Shown here piece by piece: positions 1 to 8,686 of a DNA stretch of 64,000 nt (position 1 is its first letter; every line of letters starts with the position of its first letter). A program made the translations under genes and the position numbers. The notes beneath the pieces were generated by a model that was given only the letters and a program-made list of their open reading frames with translations, was not told the DNA's origin and searched no databases. The stretch comes from Tricholomella constricta (Eukaryota; Basidiomycota; Agaricomycetes; Agaricales; Lyophyllaceae). The stretch lies in NCBI GenBank assembly GCA_013368375.1, contig JAACJP010000042.1, positions 124,001-188,000 of the forward strand, given 5' to 3'.

Positions 1-1012
1 TACATTCTGGGTCAACAGCAAGGAGCCGAACACGATCATTCCAACCATTATCATGGAGGTACTTGTGGCGGCGATTTGTTAGCTGTCAAAAAATAATAAG
101 AATAGAATTATTGTAGAAATAAGCAATCTCATACCTCCAGACGATGTTTATAAGCCTTGTTCTCCTGTTTGGCTCGAACAAGGCTTCCAGGTTCCTTCTG
201 TTCCTTCAGAACCAAATCCTTCATATATGACCATAGAAAGTTACGATACAGCTTCTGTATCATGATCGTATCCTTGAGGTAGCGAAGATTTGGTGAGAGA
301 TGTTGGTAAGCAAAAATGGACGCAGATTGCTCGAAAGTCCATATAGCAATGGATTCGAGAGCACCGTTATAGGAAGATGTTGGGGTACCACCGATGAGGT
401 CAGGACACCATGAAGAAAGACCAAAGGAATGAATCGTGCCAAACATCATGCGAAGAGCATTTTCTGGAACTCGACCAATAGCAAGAACGATTAAAGAAGT
501 GGGATCAGTGGCGCACTTGATTCGAAGCTCTCTGATAGCATTCAGTGCCAATTGGTCGACAGATTGGAAGCTCGTGTGATTGCCTTTCAGCAACCGATCA
601 ACCTCGCTAGCAATGGTGAACCGCTGCTCAAAAGTCCGGATGGCATGCACATCAGGTTGCTCTGGGACTGAAACATTGGTAACAGCACCCAGAAGTATAC
701 GAAGGTGTGTCTCTAAAGCAGTCTGCAACATAATATAATATTAGTTCAAGACAAAGACAAAGACAACGACAAAGACAAAGGTAAAGGCAAAAGCAAAGGC
801 AAAAATGCAAGAAATTAAGAATTTACCTTGAAGCCTCTAGCATCATCTGGGATATCCCCTTTTTTTAGATGATAGACGTTTTGCCTAAACCTTGAAGAAT
901 CAGTATCAGGGGGTATGACGCCTCGTTTCTTCCGCGGTGAATCTGGAGAATTCTTGAAAGAAGAAGTTGTTCTCTTTCGCTTGGGTGTAGACGGTCCTGC
1001 AGGGGAAGACAT
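1..1012 (-). CDS. Conserved hypothetical protein, 3' end beyond the window
   Basis: I join three exons: 1012-827, 722-135 and 82 to beyond base 1. Both introns have GT...AG ends and both junctions are phase 0, giving at least 285 residues. The start is the ATG at 1012, followed by a Ser/Pro/Lys-rich basic stretch (residues about 5-32) that could be a nuclear localisation signal. Exon 2 gives a mostly helical, Leu-rich region of about 196 residues. Exon 3 continues with a basic, Arg/His-rich piece. I recognise no catalytic motif. The first intron (826-723) contains a GACAAA-type simple repeat. Proteins of this look are common as multicopy hypotheticals in agaric genomes and are often near transposons; that link is inference. 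The family name is unknown to me. Confidence 0.6.
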
Positions 1013-1128
1013 TGAAGAAGAGAAGATGTAACAAAGGAAATATAGGAAGGACAGGACAAAGGTGCACAAAGGTGCGCGTCGACAAGGAACAAATGAGGTC
1101 ACATGCATTTCACATGACCGTCATATTT

Positions 1129-1550
1129 CACATGACCATAATTTCATGTGACCATTCCCCAATTCCAAATCCGATATCTCGCCGTTCCGATTTCCAACTA
1201 CCGATAAGGTAGAATTGCACTAGACTTTTCATTATGTAATTGATTGACTTTTCCTCATGATGGCACTTGATGTACATGTCAAGTGAAGTGAATTCATATT
1301 GTACAACATGCCGTGGGAAATGCCTCCGGTGTATGTTTCCCAAAAAGCAATTTCTTTTCCTTATGAAAGATTTGGGAAACACATTGTATTTTTTGCGAGA
1401 AACATGAAAGGAATTTCGTGATAGAAACATGTGGAGAAAATATATCATTTCTCCAGAAAATACAGGTTATATATTTTTAATGCCTGTTTTCTCAGAACAC
1501 GGAAGACATGTTTTTATTGCGTGTTTCCCAAGAAAACACTCACAGGCGCC
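1129..1550. other. AT-rich spacer, no gene seen
   Basis: This stretch is clearly more AT-rich than its surroundings and contains short imperfect repeats of a TTTCTC/ACATG type and several ACATGACC words near 1117-1155. I see no convincing coding frame on either strand. It lies directly upstream of the broken transposase and probably represents the decayed 5' part or flank of that element. Confidence 0.4.
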
Positions 1551-2629
1551 CGCAGTGCAGGGATGCCACATGACATACGCCAAGATAGGTGCCAACCAGG
1601 TGTCGACTGTAGGATCTGAAGAGAAACGTGCAATAACAGTCATGGTCACACTGACTAACGATGGTGTCCTGCTCCCTTTCAATCCATCCATAAAGGCACA
1701 ACAAAGCTTTCACTACCAAAGGACAATGCTCCCTACATGACTGAGTCACTTCAAGCGGGGTTCCTTTTTGAGCCGTCGAAGACCAAGACGTACTGGTCGA
1801 CACAGGCCACGATGAAAAACTTTGTCGACAACATACTATCACCCCACTTTGAGGCAGTGAAAGAGCATCTTGGCCTGCCTCCAGCGCAGTGCTCAATGTG
1901 GTTCATCGACTGTTGGTCTGTTCACAGATCCAATCAGTTTCTGACATGGATGGGGAACCACCATGGAACAATCATTGTTCTTTTTGTCCCTGCAGGCATG
2001 ACTGGTCTAATGCAACCATGCAATGTCGGCTTTCAACGCATCTTCAAGCATGCTCTCAAGCAATCTGTCCACAGTGACATTGTTCAAGAGGTGCTCGCAC
2101 AGCTCAAAGGTGGAACCCCGGTGGATGAAGTAAGGATAGACACCACTATCAGTGTTCTTTGGGATCGCACAGTGAAGTGGATCTGGGATGCATTCAAATA
2201 ATTAAATAAGTCCGAATTTGTGAAAAAGGTCTGTCGTATGACAACTTCCCACATTTTTCAGATTGAACATTCAGGCTTGGGTTGAAGCAGGCGGATTCAA
2301 TCTATCATACGAGAGCCTGACAAGTTTCGAAGTGCACCAGGCACTGCGCGACCTTCCAGACACTGATCCAGAGTTCTATGCAGAGCTGACACAGTGTGGT
2401 CGTTGTTTGCCGCCTCAGCTTAGCCCTGAGGAAGCCGTTGCTGAGGATGTCGAAGATGATCCTGACAATGTGTTTGCTGATGACAGCGAGGTACCTCTCG
2501 CTGAGGTGATCTGTGCACAACACTCTGTTGGCAAGGCTACAGAGGAGGATCTGTCTTATGTACCTCACGAGGACCTTGCAGGGGGGCTTGCATCAACCGC
2601 AGATGCAGAAACTGCTTTTATTGAGTGTC

Positions 2630-3085
2630 TGTTAGAGGACGTCCGGATGGGCGAAGGCGAGCGACGAGCTACAAGCCGGCGCGAGCCAAGAGAGTCCTGA
2701 ATGCGGTCAAGTGAGCAATCAACAGTGCGAAACGTGAGGAGGGCGACGAGAGAGCAAGCTAAGAGTCGATCAATGTATAAACCCGAAGATACTGTTATTG
2801 TTCAGGTTGGAGATATTCTATCTCCAACCCAGGCTTATATACTACATCGCCGAGCTGGTGACTAAGGCGGTATGTAAAGGCGCTGACTACGGATGAGTAA
2901 CAATTGTCCAGCTGACTGATAGGAATCTAAGTAGTGGTGTCAGTGTGGGAGTAATGGTTACGAAAGGGGCGTAAGAACAGTATGGCGGTCAGCAAGTATG
3001 TCTAAGGCGGGGGCCATGTGGGCCGATGACAGAGAATGAGAGACTAAGCGATAATAGGAGTGGGCGCACGGTGCAGCCCCTTACA
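2630..3085 (-). repeat. 3' LTR (element orientation), 456 bp
   Basis: This is a direct repeat of 4241-4696. It is preceded on the minus strand by a G-rich polypurine tract (3086-3100), as expected for the primer of plus-strand synthesis next to a 3' LTR. It is flanked outside by GTGTC. Confidence 0.9.
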
Positions 3086-3420
3086 TCACCCCCCCTCTAG
3101 CGGTCGTCTACCACGACGAACTCAATTTCTTCATTTTTTGGGCCACGGTGTCCCCCGTCGGGCCGTCTGGCGTGGAGCGATTGGGCTGGGGACAGGAGTG
3201 CCAGTCGTGGCGCAGCTAACGTCCATCGGCGTTGCTGGGATACTGACTGACATAGGGGAGGGGGCCGCGGATCGAGCGAGCGGAGAGGGCGCACGCGTAG
3301 GGTTGGGTTGGGTGTCCATTGCGGTCCGAGGCATGGATGCCGCGCTGGGAGGACGCAAGAGAGCGTCATGGGTAGGGGAGCTGGTGCCGGCAGGGGCGGC
3401 TGCGCTGCTATACGACGGCC

Positions 3421-4140
3421 TCAGCGTAGAGGTGATAGGAGCTGCCGGCTCCCGGTAAACGGTCTTAAGGGCGGGGGGTAAAGGTGCCCAACGAATCGGG
3501 TCAGGGGGGGCTCCCGACGAGGAGGGGCCGGTGCTGCAGGGGCGGCCGGCGCAGATTTGGCCTTCTTCTGCTTCTTTGGTGTGCGCACGCGTTGACGAGC
3601 AATGCGCTTCCCCAATACAATGAGAGCATCACCGACCTGCCGATCAGTGCCCTTGATAGAGACTAAGCGCTGCCGTTCCTCGTCTGGCCCCATGGTGAAG
3701 GCCTAGAAGCGAGCGCCGGAAAGGTCGTGGATTTGTTTAAGTCCTCTTCCTCGAGAGCCAACGATGTGCGGCATAAGGAAGTCTGGGAACTCCAAGCCAA
3801 TCAGATATCGGTCAGCTTTTCCTTCCATAGAGTTAATGAATTCCCCAGAGAGGTGGAAGGACGAGGGGTGGCCAGTGTTGGCGTTAGAGCGGCCGCTCCT
3901 GCGGCGAGGCAGAGGAGCGGGGGGAGGGGGTTTGTTAGACGATGGAGGGGCTTTAGAGACCGCTGCCATAGTGGTGGTGGCAGCGATGACGGTGCCCGCT
4001 TCAAGGGCCGATAGGCGCGCTTCCATGGCCGAGAGTGCCAGTCGCGTCTGGCGTACAACGCGAGCCATGTTTTCCAGCTCTTCGGCAGGGTAGATCCCGT
4101 CGAGAAAGATCTGGGAGGCATGAGGGGTAGGGGTAGACAT
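3421..4140 (-). pseudogene. Gag-like protein of the LTR element with a KH-type RNA-binding domain, one in-frame stop
   Basis: The minus-strand frame from ATG 4140 runs about 145 codons to a TAG at 3705-3703, then continues in the same frame to 3421, giving about 239 residues with one stop. In order: a helical, possibly coiled-coil segment (residues about 15-50, Met/Leu/Ala/Arg-rich), a Pro/Arg-rich linker (65-90), then a KH-like fold with I-V-G-S-R-G-R-G-L-K-Q-I (the GxxG loop, about 127-138) followed by a strand and a final helix after the stop. A basic Lys-rich patch and Pro-rich tail follow; another frame continues to a stop near 3097. KH domains bind single-stranded RNA or DNA. A role in packaging element RNA is inference. 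The single nonsense change suggests recent loss in this copy. Confidence 0.65.
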
Positions 4141-4240
4141 CGTCAGAGTTACGAGAGGGTTGGGGTGTGTGAAGACACGGAGGGGTTAGGTGTTGGTGCG
4201 ACGAGCAAGAGGGGCGGGCCGCGTAGGAACCTGAACAACC

Positions 4241-4696
4241 TGTTAGAGGACGTCCGGATGGGCGAAGGTGAGCGACGAGCTACAAGCCGGCGTGAGCCAA
4301 GAGAGTCCTGAATGCGGTCAAGTGAGCAATCAACAGTGCGAAACGTGAGGAGGGCGACGAGAGAGCAAGCTAAGAGTCGATCAATGTATAAACCCGAAGA
4401 TACTGTTATTGTTCAGGTTGGAGATATTCTATCTCCAACCCAGGCTTATATACTACATCGCCGAGCTGGTGACTAAGGCGGCATGTAAAGGCGCTGACTA
4501 CGGATGAGTAACAATTGTCCAGCTGACTGATAGGAATCTAAGTAGTGGTGTCGGTGTGGGAGTAATGGCTACGAAAGGGGCGTAAGAACAGTATGGCGGT
4601 CAGCAAGTATGTCTAAGGCGGGGGCCATGGGGGCCGATGACAGAGAACGAGAGACTAAGCGATAATAGGAGTGGGCACACGGTGCAGCCCCTTACA
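4241..4696 (-). repeat. 5' LTR (element orientation), 456 bp
   Basis: This is a direct repeat of 2630-3085, flanked outside by GTGTC (4697-4701). The first internal bases on the minus strand (from 4240 downward, GGTTGTTCAGGTTCC) are where a primer-binding site would lie; I cannot assign the tRNA. Confidence 0.9.
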
Positions 4697-4930
4697 GTGT
4701 CGAAGGTAACATAGTGGATGCTACACCACGGCCTGAGGGCCGAGGTCTGCGGAAGAAGAGGACAAATACCTTATATCCGTCGCAATTCTGGGCTGAATCA
4801 TAATGTATACCTTTATACGTGTTAGATAGCTGGCCTGGGGGCCCCAGAAAAATGCGAATTTTGACTGAGTTTTTGGTGTTCCGTAACACTCTTCAAATCA
4901 AAAAGTTATGCGTTATTTGACGCAATCTCT

Positions 4931-5399
4931 TAGGACCCCGGCATATGCCTATATATGTTCGATCCGACTGCGGACACATCTGGGTCTGAAAACGGGCCCA
5001 TGTCCGATCCAAAGTAGCGTACATATGAGCATTTTTCCAAGGTAGGTCCGATCCAAAAAAGGACATATACATCATCAAGTGGGAGGTTCGATCCAGTTGC
5101 GGACATTTTTGCTGGTACATATTGCACTTTGTGGGTACTCCGTCGCGGTAAATGTTCAATCCCAGCGCGGACACTGGGTATTTGATCCTCTCTGCGGACA
5201 CACTCGATGTTCGATCTATACGGACACCCATAGTCGCCAGCTATGTCCGATCCTTGTTGCGGACACTTTTGACTTGGATGATGAGGTCCGATCCTAGTGC
5301 GTACACTACGTACCCAAAATAGTCCAAAATGTTGCGGACACTTTTGTTCAAATCTGATGATTTAGGATCGGACCCATATAGGCATATGCCGGGGTCCTA
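4931..5399. mobile_element. MITE-like element with perfect terminal inverted repeats and an internal motif array
   Basis: The ends are inverted repeats: TAGGACCCCGGCATATGCC at 4931 and its complement ending at 5399, extending to about 24 matching bases. ATCTCT lies directly outside both ends (4925-4930 and 5400-5405), consistent with a 6-7 bp target duplication. The element is 469 bases with no credible gene. Its inside is about ten degenerate copies of a short motif (listed separately). A superfamily cannot be assigned from this alone. Confidence 0.85.
4957..5340. repeat. About ten degenerate copies of TCCGATCC-N(5-8)-GCGGACA
   Basis: Copies begin at about 4957, 5001, 5045, 5085, 5153, 5181, 5209, 5244, 5285 and 5322, spaced 28-68 bases. 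Each has a left half near TCCGATCC, a short variable loop and a right half near GCGGACA, so each copy is itself a small imperfect palindrome (TCCG...CGGA). All are in the same orientation. They fill the inverted-repeat element from end to end. Confidence 0.85.
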
Positions 5400-5627
5400 A
5401 TCTCTTCTCTTCGACGACACGCGTTACGCGTGACGTGAAGAGTTGCCCGTAACAGTACAGTATATTTTGCCATCATTCTGGTGTCATTCACCTGGGAATA
5501 ACAGATACTCACAAATTTGCTGATGTACTCAGGACTCTACTTGCCTTGCGGAGACTGACAAGTTTAATAGGGACACGCGCTGAGAAGATTTGACGAGCGT
5601 ACCCACGAATACTCCGCCGACGTCCCT

Positions 5628-5983
5628 GTGATCTTATATGTCTTAAGCTCTGGAGCCGCAATGCTTGTGATCAACAGCAAGTTACTCAGCTGCTTGCCCA
5701 TCACCACGTGTAGTTGCAGTGGACCCACAAACCCTGCACTGGATCAGGACACCGCCAGCGATGCCTACCTTCTTACTCTCACCAACGCCGACCTGGCCTA
5801 TCCGCAGGCATGCCGTATATTACACCAGACGCCAACTGCGTCGAGGAGGATCAACTGGAAGGCGCCGACAACCCGACTGATCGATTCAGCGCAGCGCTCG
5901 AAGACTTCGACGACGACAGCAATCACAAATTTGGGATACAGGCGCCGCTAGAGGACGAGCCTACCATAGTTTACGAGCTGTAA
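5628..5983 (+). pseudogene. Fragment of an unknown coding sequence (frameshifted C-terminus)
   Basis: Two adjacent frames look coding: one over about 5730-5815 and another over about 5810-5983, the latter acidic and ending at TAA 5981-5983. Joined by a single frameshift near 5815 they give a plausible acidic C-terminal tail of about 85 residues. I see no domain. It may be transposon debris or the remnant of a gene destroyed upstream. Confidence is low. Confidence 0.3.
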
Positions 5984-6114
5984 ATCGTACCTCACTTTCT
6001 ATGAGTGTGCTTGGCTGACTTTTGGATCACGATTGCGCTAGCCCTGACACCGGAGGATGCTGGCTTCCAAAGGTGCCGACACTGCCTGCAAAGCTGCCCT
6101 CGAGAGGAGAAGGG

Positions 6115-7718
6115 ATGTTCAACAGGGAAAGAGAACGGTACGTCGTCCCTGGAAGGCCAACTTCATTATCCAACGTTAACTTTTGGTCAGTATTCTTCTT
6201 GACCCGCACTTGACAGGCATTCCGGTCAAATTTCGAGAAACCTACAACGGCATCCCAGTCCTTACCCTTCCAGAGCTGAATGGGCAGTCGGTTTTGGCTC
6301 ACGGTGCATGCAATAGCCCGCGTCCACGGTACTCAGAAGGTCCCTCGTCTGGTGGAGCCCAATCTCTCCATACACGTCCGACGGTGACACAGGACATTCC
6401 GTTACTATCGTCTCAAACTGACCCCGTTCAATATACGGGGACTGTGGAAGCCGATATTACGCCTCCCTCATCGGTCCCCGCTGTAAATAGTCTCATCCCT
6501 TCGTTCAGCGCATCACCAACCTCAGCAGAGCGACATGAGGATTTCGCAAAGTCAGTCGAACAATTGATGGGACGTGGGTCGAGGAAATCGTTGACCTGTA
6601 AAATGGCCCGATTTCATGGACGTCCTCCTCTCCTTGTCCTCGCGCGATCAAGTCAATTACAGGACGTGCTTGATACGACAGGCCCAGCTGCAATGCCTTC
6701 TATTTCAGTACGTTCGAGCTCGTTGGTTATGAGCGATGATTGACTCGTTCCGCAGCCAGGTCCACCATCGACATCTTTCTTCGATCTCGCCCCTCGCGCG
6801 CTCAATGAACTCCCATATCCCATTCAGCCTCTCACCCACCAGTCCTTGTCGTCGAGCTCTGGACTTTCGCACGGCAGGAACTTGAACTCATTCGACGACT
6901 TCAGCAAACATCTTATCTCCAGAATGGGCGTGCTCTCGTTGGACACACGTTCACTCGATGTGACATCTTCAGAATCATCAGATGGCTCCAGTCCGTCTGT
7001 ACAAAGCACGCCAGCCACGAGCGTATACTCTCCCAATCCCAGCCAGCCTCGCTCCCCACTCTCCCTCTCCATGTCTCCCGAGCCCTGCAGCACCGTCATC
7101 CCCCCTGCGCCTGCCCCATCGCTCTCCTCCGTGATGGTGGGTGACACCAGCACCTCCCAAGCGGCCACCAGAGCCCCAGTCATAAGGCTGGAGAATCTGA
7201 AGTTCGAAAATTGCATCGGTGCCTTTGCGATCTCTCCCCCGGCCCAGTCATCTGGCAGCACCCAAACCCAAAGCTCGCGACAGCCGCGATCCGCTGCCCG
7301 CACTTCCCGCCACAATAAGGCAACAGCGTCCTCCACTGCGCTTCCCTACCCCACGCCTGCCACTATCAAGACCGCCGGGGCCGTTTCCCTGAAGACAACC
7401 AGCCGTAGTGGGACCGGCGGCCCGAATCGAAGGAGAACGAGAGGCGCGCGTCTCTATTGCCCTTCTCCAGAGGTGTGCAAGCGCGACAGCAGTTTCGGAA
7501 CAAAATTAGAGCTTAACCGCCATCTCCTTGGAACCGGCCCACACCTCAAGAATCTCAGTCCGGAAGAGAGAAAGGAGAGGGAGAAATATCAAATGGAGCG
7601 AACCTGCGACGTGTGTGGCTCCGAGTTGACGCGAAAGGATTCTCTTAAACGCCATAAGGATGCAAAGGCTTGTGGGAAGAGAACCACAACGCTTGACCGC
7701 TTGAACAATGCATCTTGA
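6115..7718 (+). CDS. C2H2-type zinc-finger protein, probable transcription factor
   Basis: Exons 6115-6137, 6191-6707 and 6756-7718 join in frame (introns 53 and 48 bases, GT...AG) to give about 500 residues. The start ATG at 6115 is chosen because the frame upstream is closed; an earlier 5' exon cannot be excluded. Residues 1-350 are Ser/Pro/Thr-rich and low complexity, as in many fungal transcription factors. Near the C-terminus are two zinc-binding units: one with Cys-x6-Cys and a following Arg-His...His pair, the next with C-D-V-C, then L-K-R-H and a final Cys (C2HC type). A basic Arg-rich stretch lies just before them. DNA binding in the nucleus is the likely role; the target is unknown. 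Confidence 0.75.
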
Positions 7719-8461
7719 CATCGTTAAGTTATGTGGCGGGTCACGATAACAGGTCCTTTTAAAGCACCTTTGGGGTCAGTTATTTTCTCTGGTGGAAGAA
7801 TACGTAAGATGTATGCGTACGGTGGACTCCTGTATGTATCTTTCTTTTGATTCCCGTTTCGATCTTTTCCCTTGTATCTTGTTGTGAACCGGCGTCGAGC
7901 CTGTACTTCTTATATGGAACATCTGTTATTTTCGAGGGCTTCTTGTTATTGCTAACATCGAAAAACTCTCAAGTTTTGCGGATAAATAAAAATATCGGTG
8001 AGGAAACACGCTTTGACCACTTACCGGCACCCCACCGGGCGGTCGGCGCAGACGGAGTCGACAGCTGACCCCGTACGATGTAGCTTGTATCACATAAATG
8101 CGTATTCGAGTGTGTATGGGGCGAGACTTTGAGGATAGGACGGATATGAAACACTCCGGAGGTGTGATAGGGGCATGGCACAGGCTAGCCGTGAGTGAGT
8201 GAGCTTCACCGTCGACAGTTTGGGTTCCTTGATCGTAGAAGGAGAGCTATATGGATTGACAATCGGACGAGTTCAGATTTGAGAGAGCAACCAGGATCCG
8301 AGTTCGAGGGAGAGCGCATTGGGAGACTTTCTTGAACTGAGAACACAGAGGGCAAAAGGTCCTTTGACCTGCAGTAAGACACACATAGACGCAGGGGAAA
8401 CGTAAGACCAAGAGCTAGAGAGACGAGGAACGTAAGAATCCGAACCAGGGAGACAGTAAAA
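7719..8461. other. Intergenic, 3' region of the zinc-finger gene
   Basis: No convincing gene. The first 250 bases are T-rich and probably contain the 3' untranslated region of the zinc-finger gene. The right end is cut by the insertion of the 5.9-kb transposon at CAGTAAAA (8454-8461). Confidence 0.4.
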
Positions 8462-8481
8462 AGGCCCCCGGACGCTCCTAT
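8462..8481 (+). repeat. Left terminal inverted repeat
   Basis: This 20-base end is the exact complement of 14359-14378, flanked outside by CAGTAAAA. Confidence 0.93.
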
Positions 8482-8513
8482 ATAGGTTCGACCGGAAAAA
8501 AACCAGATGTTGG

Positions 8514-8552
8514 CCTCAAATCCCCAATACTTGGGCCCTCAAATCCCCAATA
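8514..8552 (+). repeat. Left subterminal repeats (2 copies of CCTCAAATCCCCAATA)
   Basis: Copies lie at 8514-8529 and 8537-8552 in direct orientation, just inside the left inverted repeat. They are likely transposase binding sites (inference). Confidence 0.75.
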
Positions 8553-8686
8553 TTGACCGAAGCTCGTCACATGATACGAAAAAAAACATACATATTTTTC
8601 GGAAAAAAGCCAAAATCTCATTATGTTCGCGCTCGGTCAGCTACGCTGCCCGCGAATGCAATACAAATGGAAGTAACTATTTGATT

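Larger units (their letters stand above)
2630..4696 (-). mobile_element. Complete short (non-autonomous) LTR retroelement
   Basis: Two direct repeats of 456 bases (2630-3085 and 4241-4696) start TGTTAGAGGACG and end CCCTTACA. They differ at about 8 positions (near 98% identity, mostly transitions). GTGTC lies immediately outside both ends (2625-2629 and 4697-4701), a 5-bp target duplication. The internal part is only 1155 bases and has no reverse transcriptase, integrase or protease. A purine run on the minus strand (3086-3100) abuts the left repeat, and the internal gene is on the minus strand, so the element reads right to left and 4241-4696 is its 5' LTR. It must be mobilised by another element. 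It sits inside the transposase pseudogene. Confidence 0.93.
1555..4803 (+). pseudogene. Broken DDE-superfamily transposase (pogo/Tigger-like), split by an LTR element
   Basis: Reading fragments at about 1575-1740, 1737-2201 and 2263-2629 together match a DDE-type endonuclease. They include a hydrophobic beta-strand ending in the second catalytic Asp (FIDCW around 1907) followed by an H-R-S-N stretch, and a Leu-Met-Gln-Pro-Cys motif typical of this fungal transposase group. Lesions: the region of the first Asp is missing or scrambled, about one base is lost near 1682, there is a TAA at about 2200, and an unclear intron lies at about 2219-2261. The LTR element 2630-4696 then interrupts the tail. 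An acidic C-terminal tail resumes after 4697 in another frame and stops at TAA 4801-4803. No full protein can be made. Confidence 0.75.

Noticed and set aside
4893..5297. Frames of 65-112 codons across the inverted-repeat element
   Set aside because: They are produced by the repeated motif and are not consistent with a conserved protein; both strands are equally open.
5401..5440. Palindromic CGCGTTACGCG next to the right end of the miniature element
   Set aside because: Short palindrome in non-element DNA; could be an end of the old DDE transposon but no partner end was found.
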